Shown: positions 11,237-22,615 of the stretch, piece after piece
How the letters are laid out: each line of letters begins with the position of its first letter
Numbering within the stretch: the stretch's first letter is position 1
Assembly: GCF_021462225.1 (NCBI RefSeq)
Contig: NC_061800.1
Span: forward strand, 2,170,001 to 2,234,000
Direction: 5' to 3'
DNA from: Girardinichthys multiradiatus
Taxonomy: Eukaryota; Chordata; Actinopteri; Cyprinodontiformes; Goodeidae
DNA: 64,000 nt
The notes under the pieces: model-generated
Database searches by the model: none
The model's input: only the letters and a program-made list of their open reading frames with translations
What the model was told of the DNA's origin: nothing
Program-made: the position numbers and the translations under genes

Positions 11237-12499
11237 ATGAAAGAATCAGGAAATCAGTCATTGAAAACCATGTTAAAATGGACGGCTGAGGCTAAAATAG
11301 CTTTTGAAACACTAAAACAGGAAATGCAAGTGGCACCCACTCTGGCAATGCCAGACTATGACAAACAATTCTACCTATATGTGGCAAACAGAAAAGATAT
11401 GTATGTCTCAGCAGTACTGATGCAGGAAACCTGTGCAGGCCGTCGAAAACAAGCTATTGCTTATTATAGCACAAAGCTTGACACAGGGCTGGCCACCATA
11501 CTATCAAGGGCTAGCAGCAGTCTACTACGCCTATGAGAAAGCATCGACCATAACAATGGGTTACCCAGTCACGATTAGGACTCATCACTAAATTGTAGAG
11601 TTAATCAATCAAGGGAAGTCTGTTGTAACCCAGGCAAGATGTTTGCAGTACATGCTGCTTTTGACATATCCAGATATAACTTTTCAAAGATGTAACACCT
11701 TAAATCCAGCCAACATGATTCCCCTCGAAGGAGAACCACATGAGTGTGTTGCTGAAACAATGAAATACACAAGACTAAGACCAGACTTGGAGTCAACTCC
11801 ATTGACGAACGCGGAAATCATTTACTTTGTCGACGGCTCATGTTTCAGAGATCATCTCAGGAACCATGCAGGATTCGCAATCATTGAACAGAGAGGTGAT
11901 GACTTTGAAACTGTAAAAGCTGAAATGTGTGAGCAACCATGCTCAGCACAACTAGCAGAATTGAAAGCATTAACGGAGGCATGTAAACTGGCAAAAGAAA
12001 AGGTGGCAAACATTTTCACAGACTCGGCTTATGCCCATGGAGTTTGTTATTTGTCTGCCTCTCTTTGGAAGCAAAGAGGGTTCAAAAGAGCAGATGGAAG
12101 TCCAGTTCTACATAAAGAGCAGCTTCAACAGCTAATTGATGCAATGATGCTCCCCTCAAAACTGGCAGTGGTAAAGTGTCAGGCACACCGCAAAGGTAAT
12201 GACGTAGTCATAAGAGGTAACAACACAGCAGACGAAGAAGCAAAGATGGCATCCCGATGCCAGATGGCTATCTTGGCACCTGTAGTGTCATTGGAACATT
12301 TGGTTACGCCAGAAGACTTGATACTGATTCAGCAAGAGGCAAACAGCAGTGAGCGTGAACTCTGGGCAAGAAGTGGCGCAACAATGAGTGAAAATGGTTT
12401 GTGGAGATCCCAGGAAGGCCTACTGGTGGAACCAGTGGCATTGTTAACAATGTTGATTTCAGAAGCGCATGGAGCAGATCACTGCGACAGAACTAAGGT
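11237..12499 (+). pseudogene. ERV-B pol: RT connection, RNase H, integrase N-terminus
   Basis: The first open stretch (11237-11536) reads as the RT connection/tether before RNase H. A break follows, and from 11643 a long frame covers RNase H. Its four acidic residues are visible in 'YFVDGSC', 'QLAELKALTEA', 'IFTDSAYA' and 'NNTADEEAKMA'. The frame then enters the integrase zinc-binding domain (histidines in 'EAHGADHC'), where it is broken at 12499 by a LINE insertion and resumes at 13003. The open frame past 12499 is LINE sequence read by chance. The upstream RT palm with the catalytic aspartates is absent. This layout is that of gamma/epsilon-type retroviral pol. Confidence 0.85.
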
Positions 12500-13012
12500 A
12501 CTCGTACTCGTACTCATCGTCTTCCGCTTATCCGGGACCGGGTCGCGGGGGCAGCAGACTCAGCAGAGACGCCCAGACGTCCAGACACCTCCTCCAGTTC
12601 CTCCAGGGGGAGCCCAAGGCATTCCCAGGCCAGCCGAGAGACATAGTCCCTCCAGCATGTCCTGGGCCGTCCCCTGGGCCTCCTCCCGGTGGGACGTGCC
12701 TGGAACACCTCCCGAGGAAGGCGTCCAGGAGGCATCCGGTATAGATGCCCGAGCCATCTCAACTGGCTCCTCTCGATGTGGAGGAGCAGCGGCTCTACTC
12801 CGAGCCCCTCCCGGATGGCCGAGCTCCTCACCCTATCTCTAAGGGAGTGCCCGGCCACCCTACGGAGGAAGCTCATTTCAGCCGCTTGTATCCGGGATCT
12901 CGTTCTTTCGGTCATGACCCAAAGTTCATGGCCATAGGTGAGGGTAGGAATGTAGACCGACCTGTAAATTGAGAGCCTTGCTTTTCGGCTCAGCTCTAAG
13001 GTGAACTAAGGT
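12490..13012 (-). mobile_element. Rex3-like LINE 3' fragment with 10-bp target duplication
   Basis: A 503-bp insert (12500-13002) flanked by the direct repeat GAACTAAGGT (12490-12499 and 13003-13012), interrupting the ERV-B integrase. On the minus strand it encodes the C-terminus typical of fish Rex3/RTE-type LINEs, including 'QLRWLGHLYRMPPGRLP' and 'GRRPRGRPRTCWRDYVS' (133 codons, 12915 to 12514). The conserved 3' 'cggataagcggaagacgatg' is followed by a GAGTAC-type tail instead of the usual GATG repeats. It is 5'-truncated, as most LINE copies are. The 10-bp duplication shows insertion by target-primed reverse transcription after ERV-B had integrated. Confidence 0.85.
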
Positions 13013-14160
13013 GTTGGAGAAATTGAGAAATCAAGGTTTTTGGTCCCCACATTCGCGAGCCATGGTAGATGAAAATCTCAGTCAATGTGACATATGTGCT
13101 CAAAATAATGTTCGCAAAGGCATGAAATCACCCACATTGGACACATTCCAGTCCCTGAGGGACCATTCAAACATCTTGTGATAGATTTTGTAGACATGAT
13201 CAAACCTGTTCAGGGAAAACGATACCTGCTGGTAGTGATTGATCGTTTCAGTCGATGGGTGGAAGCCGTCCCATCAAAAACACTGGGAGCAGATACCGTT
13301 ATCAAATTCTTAACAAGAGAAGTGGTTCCCAGATTTGGGATCCCCTCTGAAATAAGTTCGGATAACGGCGCAGCATTTGTGCAGAAAACAGTCAGAGGTG
13401 TTTTGCAGCAGTTATGAATCAAACAAAGATTTAGTGCAGTCTACCATCCCCAGAGCCAGGAAATGGTTGAGAGAATAAATGGAACCTTGAAAGCTAAACT
13501 GAACAAAATATGTGCTTCAACTAAGCTAAACTGGGTAGACACTTAGCCGCTTGCACTAATGAGCTATCGCATGCAAATGCATAGGAGCACACATCTAACA
13601 CTGCATGAAATGCTGACTGGCAGACCGATGCCCGTGCCTCAATGGAGGCTACCATTCAAGGGACCAGCCCTTGAGCAGTTACAAACAGAGTTGAAAGCTT
13701 ATATGGAACAACTAACTGCTATCCATAGAGCCATCTATTTGCAGGAAGACGCTAAAAGTTCCAGTCCAGAGACGGTGATGAACAAGCCCGTGGAGCCTGG
13801 AGATCTGGTGTACGTGAAGGTGTACAGACGCAAGTAGCACGAACCAAGATGGGAAGGGCCGTGCAAGGTCAAAAGAACCACGTCCACAGCCGTTCAGTTA
13901 GAGGGAAGTGACACTTGGCATCATCTGACTTATTGCACAAAGATTCATAAAAAAGAGAAAGCAGAACTCAATTCTACAGAGGATGAACACAAGAGTCGTA
14001 ATGTTGAAACTGATACAAATAAGTATTCAACTATGGATGTTGACAGAGGTGGTGGTGTACCAAGCAGCAGCAAAAGTGGAAATGACCGACCTCTTACAAT
14101 CTGCTGCCAGCACTATAAGACGCACCATTGCAACGAGAAGCGCAGTCAAGCGCAGAGAGG
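13013..14160 (+). pseudogene. ERV-B integrase, core and C-terminal part
   Basis: Continuation of the integrase after the LINE insertion. The zinc-binding cysteines ('QCDICAQNN') come first, then the catalytic core with D in 'VIDFVDMI', D in 'ISSDNGAAF' and E in '[11 protein letters not shown]', the DDE triad that joins viral DNA to the target. The C-terminal domain shows 'EPGDLVYVKVYRRK' followed by 'EPRWEGPCKV'. Stops at about 13415, 13543 and 13835 break the frame, and one frame change is needed near 13140. All landmarks are present but no continuous protein can be made. Downstream the same frame runs to about 14200 as a basic tail before the env-like region. Confidence 0.85.
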
Positions 14161-14402
14161 AGCAGCAGCGTTAACGACCGAGACCATCATCCCAAGGAGA
14201 TGAACAGTGACTCAATGGCATCGGTTAAAGGCAAAAGATCCATATCCAACAAAGATGAGTACAAAACAACTTGTTATTACCCAGACCAGTACACACCAGT
14301 GTCCTTGCCAGCAGAAGAAGAATTAGTAAGCCATGTGAATGATAAAAATAAGTCAGCAACAAAAATTTGAAAACTTCGTAAGGTTAGATATGTGCATGCA
14401 GA

Positions 14403-15573
14403 ATGGAAATGGAGGGCCAGCATTACAGACACCGAATTCAAAACAGGGTTATAGCAACAGAATATGAAGTGAATGTAAGCTGGGATGGAAGAAGATTATG
14501 TGGCAGAAATGTCAAAGAAAAGAATACAGAGTATGGTGCAGATCAATGTACAATTACAATGAACATAAGGGATGACGGTTTTGATGTGGAAGTGAGATTA
14601 GAAACCCATTGGAGTGAAGATAGTAATTATGGATACAACATGGTCATGAGAAATCCAGACACAACCGCAACAGTAAGAGGCGAAGGGGATTTGGAGCATA
14701 TAGAGGATACAACATTAAATGCTAAAGTAGAAATGATAGGAGGAAGGATCAGGTTACACATCTCACCCCAAAAAATGAGAGATAACTATAATAAGCATAA
14801 TTATTTCTAGATTAGGACTCACAAATGACAAACGGCGAATGTGTAGGTGGTACATGGATTCAAATTATCAGATTACAGTAAAAAATCAGGAAAATGTAAA
14901 ATGTGGTTTACAAGTTGAAAAAACAACCTGTGGATGGACTGTGGAAATGGATGTGATAGCTCTTAGAATAGAGAAAACATATGAATTGAGGCTCGAAGAA
15001 GCTACGAATGGTGGAATAGTAGAGTCAATTATGTTTTGGAAAGTTCCAGACAAAGAAAGCGTATTAATTGAAAACAAGTGTTATTCGCTGTTTACGGTTA
15101 CTAGTAAAACTGCCACGATTGAGACAGATAGAGACGAGCAGGATGACATAATTCTACCCCAGGTACATACCACGCAAAAATTAATTGCACCCACTACAAT
15201 AGTAAGCACAATAGCAAACCCTATAAACAATACAAATATTATGCCCTCATTGGCACCCACTAAAATAACATTAGGTGCATTGATTGTTAAATGGAGAGTA
15301 GAATTAACTAACACTGGTGGTGTTGAGGAGACCACTACGTATGGTAAAATAGTAGAACAGGCTAAAAGCACTACACTTGTAAATAACACAGAATTAATCA
15401 TGTTAGCAGAATTTGAAAATGTAACTGTATTACCAAGAACAACTGGCACTACAAACGTAACACATGCATCGGGTGTAACTGATTATGTCCTGATCACGGT
15501 TAAAACCACACTTATGCAGGATGATTCAATATCTTTGCAAGAGCCTAACCAAACTACAGGGGTTGGACAATGA
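14403..15573 (+). pseudogene. Env-like glycoprotein region of ERV-B (unrecognised family)
   Basis: Two adjacent open stretches, 14403-14810 (135 codons) and 14839-15573 (244 codons), in different frames and separated by stops. They lie where env belongs, after integrase. Both are rich in beta-strand-like alternation, with scattered cysteines, and the second has several N-glycosylation sites ('NNT', 'NVT'), which suggests a surface glycoprotein. I do not recognise the sequence as any known env or cellular family. The last ten residues of the second frame are not its own: they come from the inverted repeat of a Tc1 element inserted at 15555-15556. No transmembrane subunit or fusion peptide is visible; it was presumably lost beyond the insertion. 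Confidence 0.4.
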
Positions 15574-15890
15574 AACTGAAACATCTGTCATTTTAGTGTG
15601 GGAGGTTTCATGGCTAAATTGGACCAGCCTGGTAGCCAGTCTTCATTGATTGCACATTGCACCAGTAAGAGCAGTGTGAAGGTTCAATTAGCAGGGTAAG
15701 AGCACAGTTTTGCTCAAAATATTGAAATGCACACACATTATGGGTGACATACCAGAGTTCAAAAGAGGACAAATTGTTGGTGCATGTCTTGCTGGCGCAT
15801 CTGTGACCAAGACAGCAAGTATTTGTGATGTATCAAGAGCCACGGTATCCAGGGTAATGTCAGCATACCACCAAGAAGGAAGAGCCACAT
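15557..15890 (+). mobile_element. Truncated Tc1 element (same family as 59383-60533)
   Basis: Starts with CAGGGGTTGGACAATGAAAC next to a TA and matches the end of the complete element at 59383-60533 read on the other strand. It includes the first ~50 codons of the transposase ('MGDIPEFKRGQIVG', ATG at 15740), and breaks off at 15890. The other end is absent. Confidence 0.85.
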
Positions 15891-16369
15891 ATTTTCGGTT
15901 TGTGCACTGCACTAGGAGCTAAACATTGACTGTGTCGATAACAAGGCACATAACCAATCATTATGTAACACAAGGTGTAAAGCATAAACAATAACTCTCC
16001 ATGTAATACAGAGTTAAGGGAAAACCTTTGTGTATTATCATCAGCACAGAGAGAGGTAAATGGAAGCGAACAGATACACAGTAAAAACAGCAATAATAAT
16101 AATAATAAATAAAACAATTGCGAAAATAAATCTAAGATACATATTTTCTTATAGGACATGCGTTATCTTGTGTACTGTTTTGCAATAAAGGGAACTGACA
16201 ATTTTAAATTTTAATAAAATGTTTTTTCCAAGCCAGGTAGTCAGCAGCACAGAAACACCACAGGGGACTGTGCTCTCGCTATTCTATTTCTATTTGAACT
16301 TCTATTTCTGTAGATGACTGAGACGCCTGTCATGTACTGAAATATTCAAATAACTCTGCAGTCGCGGGG
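15891..16369. other. No gene seen
   Basis: AT-rich sequence with a short AAT microsatellite near 16090. No coding or repeat family recognised. Confidence 0.4.
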
Positions 16370-18480
16370 TGTATTAGAAATGGACAAAAATCTGGTGGCT
16401 GCATGCGATGCTTTTGGGGAGCCTGTACTGGCGGACATAGGTTACTGTCCTGGTGGCCGGGCTGCTCCTGGGCGGATCTGGGATGGGCTTGGGGGCTCTG
16501 GGTTCCTGGGCGTGTCGCCCCCGGGCTGGGGTCCTGGCTGGGCTGCGGGGGGCTTGGGTCCGGGCGGGTATGTCACCGGGGCTTTGGGCCGGCGAATGCT
16601 CTGGGACCTGGCACCGGCCCGGGGGCCTTCGGTGCATCAGTGGGCATAAGGGCCTCCTAAACTGGCAGGTAGGTACCATCTCAGTGCAGGTGCTCTCTCC
16701 TTCAAGGACTGCACTCTGCTGGTGGAGCACAGGATCTGTGGGAGGGGGTGGGGCAGAGTCAACCTGGGTGTCTAATGTCTTATGTGTTTTGGGAGTTGTT
16801 CAAATGTTGGGGTGGGTGTAGGTTTTCTTCCGGGGTGGAGGTGGGTGGTTAGCCTTGGGAAGGGATGGGCATCGTTTGGACCTGGGTGGTTCCGGTTCGG
16901 ATTCCGGTTCCTTGTCTAGATTCCAGTTCCAGATGCCGGTCCCGGTTCTGTTTGGGGGAGGGGTGTCAGAGGGGTCTGCATGGTTTGGCGGGCGGGCTGG
17001 CCGGGGCAGATCTTGGGGTGGACTGGTCTCGGCTTGTTCGTGGGTTTTGGCTCTGTGGGCTCTCTGCCTTTTGTGGACGTCAGTGTAGGTTTTCTTGTGG
17101 GGCTACTTAAGGCAGGGGTATGGGGGTCACGCATGTTCCTGGACCTGGATGCTATGGGTCTTCTTCTCACGGGGCTGCACTTTTGCAGGGGACTTTTTTT
17201 TTAGAGGGCTGGTGGGGGCACACTTGCATGGTGTGGGCTTTGTGCATGACTTCTGCTTTGGGTGCTCATTGCTGCATTCTGTCCGCTGTTTGGTGTGCTT
17301 TGGTGTCGAGGTAGTGGTCCTGTGCACAGCAGCTCTGGCCGTGTTTTGTACGGCAGGGCGGGCGTCGCTGGGATTGGTGGTTGCATCGGGCTTCTTGGCC
17401 TTATGCTGAGGTGGGGTTTGCTTGTCTGCTGGGTGGTTCCTGGTGGGTGGTGTGTGCTTTGGGTTGGTGGTCTTCACCGTGCCCCTACTGATGTATGGAA
17501 GGATGTGTGGTGTTGCTGTGGGATTGGCTCAGGAGGAACCGCAGTTTGGCTTGACTCTGTCGTTTCTCCTTGGCTGGCATGGATGTTGGTGGTTCTGCAT
17601 CTCGGGAGTGGGAGTGTTTGCTGTGGTTGCTGTGGCTTTTCTTTGCCGCCCTTCTGCTTGTTAGGTTGGTGTCTTTCCCTTGGGCACGGTGGTGGGCGGG
17701 GTGGTGCAATCCGGGGGTTTGCTTGACTGCCTGGCTGCCCCGGGGGTCTCGGCTCGATTGTCTGTGGGGCGTGCATGTGCCTATGCTGACCCGGAGTTTG
17801 CATTTGGGTGGGCCTGCCATTTTGGGTCGGGTGTTTCTTGTTGGCAGCCTCTGTGTTGGTGTGGGACGTGTTTTGTTGCCCCGCTTGCCTGGTTGTGGCT
17901 GGGGTCCGGTACCAGGCATCGAGGACTGGGCGCTCTGCTCTGTTGGCTCTGCCCCGTGGTTCGGGGGTGGTTGGGCATGTTGGTCATGTGCCCTCCTTTG
18001 TGTGGCGTATTCTGGTTGCGCTGGGCTGGCTGGTCTGCTTTTTTTTTTCTGTGGTGGGGCCTCACTCTTGGTTGATGCTGTGCACGGTTCCGGCTGGCTC
18101 CTTTTTGTTGGGGGTCGGTGGTTCCTTCGGGCAGGGGACTGGGTGTCGGGGCTGGAGATCGGGGTTTGAGGGTTTGGATGGTTCCAGGGGGGTGTTGGTC
18201 CTGGTTTTCGGTCAGTTCTCGGGGCCCGGTCCCTCTCCCTAGCCTTTCGCCCAATTGATGTGCCTAGGCCTCCATCCCTTGTTGGATCTCTGCCTATTGG
18301 GGTCAGCCGGGGAGCTGGCTCCCTGGGAGAGCATTTTGCCTCCCAGTCCTTCCCTCCCCATCCCCGGACAACTCCCTCAGCCCACTCCATCACACTACCA
18401 CTCATGAAGGGCCTTGGGGTGCAGGTGCATCATTGGGGTGCCGCAAGGGATTTCCATCTCTGCGGCCCCATGGCAGCCTG
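16370..18480 (+). repeat. GC-rich, strand-asymmetric interspersed repeat
   Basis: About 2.1 kb very rich in G and T on the + strand and poor in A, with sharp composition borders against AT-rich flanks. Its right end (about 18180-18450) recurs in reverse orientation at 31045-31320, so it is a dispersed repeat. Long open frames exist on both strands here (for example 306 codons at 18405-17485 minus). They are low-complexity, Pro/Arg/Thr-rich on one strand and Gly/Trp/Cys-rich on the other, as expected when stop codons are rare by composition. I see no conserved protein domain. Class unknown. Confidence 0.6.
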
Positions 18481-19040
18481 TGCCCCTATTTTATAGTACT
18501 ACTTAGACACTCATTTATAAGATTTTCATGGCATTCACATGTAGGGCCTTGGGTGTGAGTTCTCTCAATGGCACTAAGAGGGAGGGTATTTTATTACCTA
18601 ACCTCTGGTGAATGCGCTCACCTCTAAGGGTTAAGTTGCATAAGTTGCATAAGTTGCATTTTTCTTTTTAAACGCACACTACAACAACACGCATCCACGC
18701 CACATTTAAACGGGCAGAGGTAGACTTGGGGTCTTTTCACACCCTCGTTTGCTGTTTGCCGTCTGACTGTCTGTGTCTTTCTATTTTCCCTGGCTGGTTT
18801 GTGTAAATCTCTGAAACACTGTCACAGCAAGGCAGTGACAGGCTGATGCATTTATAAATGCACAAATAAAAACACTATTGTAGTCATTCCTCTCTGCTGC
18901 TGTTTGACCTAATAACCATTGTGACTCCCAACAAATTTGCACAGATTTTTCAAATTGGTATGCACACACTTCTTTCATAAAAGAAAAAAATACAATTTAC
19001 AGATTTGACATATTCTAAACACAAGTGATTAATTTTAGTT
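18481..19040. other. No gene seen
   Basis: Contains a short tandem 'aagttgcat' repeat (three units near 18633-18659). Nothing else was recognised. Confidence 0.4.
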
Positions 19041-19177
19041 TAAACCAGAAATGTCAGTCAGTCAGTCAGTCATTTTCTACCGCTTATTCCATAGTGGGTT
19101 GCGGGGGAGCTGGTGCCTATCTCCAGCAGTCTATGGGCGAGAGGCAGGGTACACCCTGGACAGTAAACCAGAAATGT
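19041..19177 (-). mobile_element. Short retroposon fragment with 14-bp target duplication
   Basis: TAAACCAGAAATGT occurs at 19041-19054 and 19164-19177, flanking 109 bp. The left border carries a CAGT tetranucleotide run, which read on the minus strand is a 3' microsatellite tail typical of fish LINE/SINE families. The body ('gggcgagaggcagggtacac') is a motif common in teleost interspersed repeats. It is a 5'-truncated retroposition event. Confidence 0.75.
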
Positions 19178-20369
19178 ATTAATTCAAAAAACTATAGTAT
19201 TTCTTAACTTGTATTTTTGTCTTAACTGTATAGTTCTAGTTTTATTTGTATTACTATTGATTATGTCAGTGTGTATCTGTGTGCTTCAACTTGCCTGTCA
19301 CTTTACTTTACGACAGACAAATAAAGGATTATTGTATTCTGTTCTGTTATTTTGAAAATTACACTAAGTTTCATTTAAAAGGGCCTATTAAAAATTAAAG
19401 CATTACAATTTTCCATTCTGGCCACATGCCACCTTTTACACTGCATAATTTGTTACTGGTGTTAACAAATCTTAAATTGCCTTCACATATTTTTTACATG
19501 TAATGGTGAACATAAGACACAAAAGAGATATAAATCTCTAATGGCATACTGAATAGGATTAAACATGTCTTAGTTGGAAACTATAGTGCTTCAACTTCAG
19601 TTTATCTCTAAGATGACCATCTAAGCCATTATAAAACCTTGTTAAATTGTGTCACGACATGAATCACTACCCCAGGAGACATTCATCACTGCTTAAAAGA
19701 TGGCCACAAATGATCTGTGAACAACTAGATATTGATTACTTTTGTACTGCAGTTGTCAGGTTTAATGTTGCAGCAGCTTGATACTGTGCCTCTGACAGCC
19801 CATGTCCGACCTCTCTTCTGATAGACGTAAATAGTGAAGTATTGATTTTTTTGACTAGCCAAGGTCTCCTTGCAAGGGCCAGATGATGTATTGGGGTAAT
19901 GCAGGAGACTTTGTGTCCTGGTTCCAATTAATTATTTTGACATGTATCAACATAGAAAAAGGAGAAGAGGAAAACAACCACTGAAGCTACAGTGGTAATC
20001 CTACCCCATTGTTTGCCCTTACCACAGTTGATATGAATAGTGTGACTACTGTGTAGGATTGCACACCAAATAACATGTGACAGGATAAAAGCTGAGCTTG
20101 GGATCAGGATCTCGGAGAAGGACTGTATTTTATTTTTGCATTGAAGCTTGGGAGAGGCATTCGTGTAATATGTTGTGTTACAACTCAGTAGTCTTTCCCC
20201 ACAGCTGGAGCAATAACAAGTTTGCTAATGGGAAACCATCAATCACAATCACCCTGCTTTCCCCCAGTGTCTCCCTACTTGCCAGCTCTGTGAGAGAGAA
20301 GTAATAGAGGTAATAATGGAGTTTGCTTCTTAGCAATCTTACCAACACATTCTAAAACCACATTTTCAC
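19178..20369. other. No gene seen
   Basis: AT-rich sequence without convincing coding, splice or repeat signals. The small open frames here show no family features. Confidence 0.4.
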
Positions 20370-21790
20370 TCAAGAAATAAAATAATGCGATAAACTGTTA
20401 AAATTCTGAAAAAAAACAACTTGTACTGCGATGGTAATTTGAATTGATATAAAACTACTCTCAGATTGAATGTGTTCAGCGTTTGGTGCTGGAAGTTGTT
20501 GAAGCCCGATTTTGTTGAGAAAAAGTAAGAGTGTAACAGGAAAAGAGTGTAACAGATCCATACCTCCAGTGGATGGACATAAAATGTACCTCTTCAGTTC
20601 TCCTCTTTGGGATGTTTTGTTCTTAATGGATCCAAAGAAGTCCTCTTCATTGACTGGCTGCTGTTTGTGGTGTTATCATTAATGTTGGTGTCCAAGTGAT
20701 CCTTGATGTAGTGGAGGCCTGCAAAATAAATGTTTTTAATGAGTTACATTACGTCTACATTACTTTTACAACATGCACTCTCTTGTGCATGGGCATGCAC
20801 AAACACACATATGTTGATGATGTTATATTTACCAGCTTTTAAGATGCTCTCATCTGTAGTCCAGTTCATTGAAATTAATCAAACCAAATCTCTAGTCAGT
20901 GATTCTAGTCTAGAATAAAAGTCTAGCCTTTGATTCCACAAGGCGGTACATTTTGCAAAAGCAGATCGAGATAGTCTTTTATATGTTTCATTTCCAACTT
21001 CTGCAAGAGTATCAACTGTGGCTATGAGATTCAGGAGATGGCATGCACATTTTTGGTGTTTTGGAAGTTGGTACTCAAAGCCGGTGTCATCATCCAGAAT
21101 GGCAGCCACATCCTTCTCTGACTCACTTTCATCTTCCGATGCTTCGTCCCCGATGTAGTCTCTCTCCTCTTGCTTATCAGCATCTTTGTCTTCTTTTTCC
21201 TCCACACCATATAATTGAAAGGCTTTCAAGAAGTTAGAGCCAATGTCTGTTGTTGTTCTGGTCACCTTTCCCTGATCTGATATCACCAAGAACATCAAAT
21301 GTTTGTGAGCCTTTAAGACGTCAACAAGCCAATGCCGCAGATTGCCTCTCAAGAGGGGTAGGTTCTATCCAGTGACAAGTGACGCCTAAACAACCACGCT
21401 GTCTGGCAGTCCAGCTATCTGTTGTGGTGGCAACATGGTTCCCAGCACTCAACTTATAATAATTGTGCTCTTTGTGCACTGTGGAGCTTCCTGTATTCTG
21501 CAGGATAATGTTTTCCTGGTCATAAGAGTGCACTGAGGATGAAGAGTCTTTATTATTGTCTTGAAGGATGGCGCCTCAATCACAGAAAATGGTTGGCTGG
21601 CTTTACAGAGAAAATTTAAAACAAGCCTGTCAAGCGTTGCCTGCGTTACTCGTCGTGGAGAAAAGGTATCAGTGGTTTTCACACTCTTCATCTGGGGGTC
21701 ATCAGAAGATGATTTTCGCTTTTTGTTGGAATCTACCTACTGGGTATATTTCATCAAGTTGTTGGGGTGGATCCTCTGTTAACAGATAAA
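20370..21790 (-). pseudogene. hAT-family transposase relic
   Basis: Minus-strand pieces of a hAT (ZBED-like) transposase in order. 21790-21449 is the N-terminal linker, with a basic 'KKRKSSSDD' and 'QATLDRLVLNFL'. 21533-21321 holds the first catalytic aspartate in 'ATTTDSWTA', and 21352-20879 the second in 'TTTDIGSN'. After a gap, 20700-20370 holds the dimerisation region ('NEEDFFGSIKN', 'MDLLHSFP', 'APNAEHIQSES'). A frameshift near 21490 splits the first two pieces, and the segment before the dimerisation region is lost. hAT transposases excise and reinsert DNA with 8-bp duplications; terminal repeats were not found. The acidic 'EASEDESESEKD' stretch is an insertion common in this group. Confidence 0.75.
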
Positions 21791-22055
21791 TAAATAATTA
21801 AATTACTACATGAAAATATAAATTAATTCATTACTATTGTTGATACAAAATTGGATTTTATGATCAACAACCTGATCTTTCTTGTCAAATATTTAATGCA
21901 CAATGCTGATTCTTGAATGTTACCCTTAACCTTTTATATTTTCTACAAGAACTGCATTTTCTCCAGCTCTTTGAAGATGACTGAAACAAAGAATGCTGAA
22001 TCAAAGCCCTGTTTGATTTTTGACATGTTTGTAGTTAACAATGAAAATTAGAATC
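21791..22055. other. No gene seen
   Basis: AT-rich flank between the hAT relic and the ERV-C LTR. Confidence 0.4.
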
Positions 22056-22595
22056 TGTAGAATATAAACTATTTATGTGTGTAATATAAACCATCTATAT
22101 ATGTAACTGGCATGTGTACATAGAGCAGAGGGGTTCAAGCTTAGGGAGTGAAGCATAGAGTCCAAAGTCATAAATTAGTGAAGGACAAGGAATCACCGAT
22201 GGGGGAGAAGAAGACAGTGGAGAACAGGGCACAGAGAGGGCAAGGTCATAAATTGGGGAAGGAGACAAGGTGGGAGCCAGACAGGACATGAGGTTATATT
22301 GTTGCTGGGGAGATATCTACAGACAGGATGGTTGTGTATGTGTGCTGCGTAGCAGCGAGGGGTATATAAAGGTATTGTGGCCCCTACAAAATGGACAACA
22401 CACAGACGTTTCCAGGTACCAGTGTAAGTGTGTGTCCCCTCTCTGAATTCAGATTGGTTTTAATAAACTTGTGGAAACGTACAACTGATCTCTGACTGAG
22501 GATTGTCCTTTGGCTGCCAAATAAAAAGAGTCGGGGAGAGGTGAGGAGTAATGTAAGAGTTAACTGACGGCCAGTAAAGTTTTCCTACCTCAACA
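22056..22595 (+). repeat. 5' LTR of ERV-C
   Basis: Begins TGTAGAAT and ends CTCAACA, directly followed by a primer-binding site. It has a TATA-like 'gtatataaagg' near 22361 and a polyadenylation-like 'taataaac' near 22463. The first 134 bp recur at 27604-27737. Confidence 0.88.
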
Positions 22596-22597
22596 AT

Positions 22598-22615
22598 TGG
22601 TGCCGTGACCCGGAT
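22598..22615 (+). promoter_or_regulatory. tRNA-His-type primer-binding site
   Basis: TGGTGCCGTGACCCGGAT lies 2 nt after the LTR. It is complementary to the 3' end of tRNA-His except for one base (CCC where CTC is expected). His priming is also known in walleye epsilonretroviruses. Confidence 0.8.

Larger units (their letters stand above)
10107..15556 (+). mobile_element. ERV-B, endogenous retrovirus, internally deleted
   Basis: A second retroviral element. A TATA-like box (about 10158), a polyadenylation-like 'gaataaagtc' (about 10232), a primer-binding-like site (10325) and an untranslated leader precede coding that begins abruptly in the connection region of pol near 11200. RNase H, integrase and an env-like region follow. 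Gag, protease and the reverse transcriptase palm are missing. The element is interrupted by a Rex3-like LINE at 12500-13002 and cut off at 15556 by a Tc1 element. No 3' LTR was found. The 5' LTR start is approximate, since its U3 appears truncated next to the L1 relic. Confidence 0.7.

Noticed and set aside
12514..12915. Treating the 399-codon + frame 11643-12842 as one protein
   Set aside because: After 12499 it runs through the Rex3-like insert in the wrong orientation. The real pol frame resumes at 13003.
15081..15449. 122-codon minus-strand frame with hydrophobic composition
   Set aside because: It is the shadow of the env-like frame on the + strand; the valine-rich protein reflects reversed threonine/asparagine codons.
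16374..18405. Many long open frames on both strands (up to 306 codons)
   Set aside because: All are low-complexity and overlap each other in several frames of a GC-rich, A-poor repeat. No domain, start context or codon pattern supports a gene.
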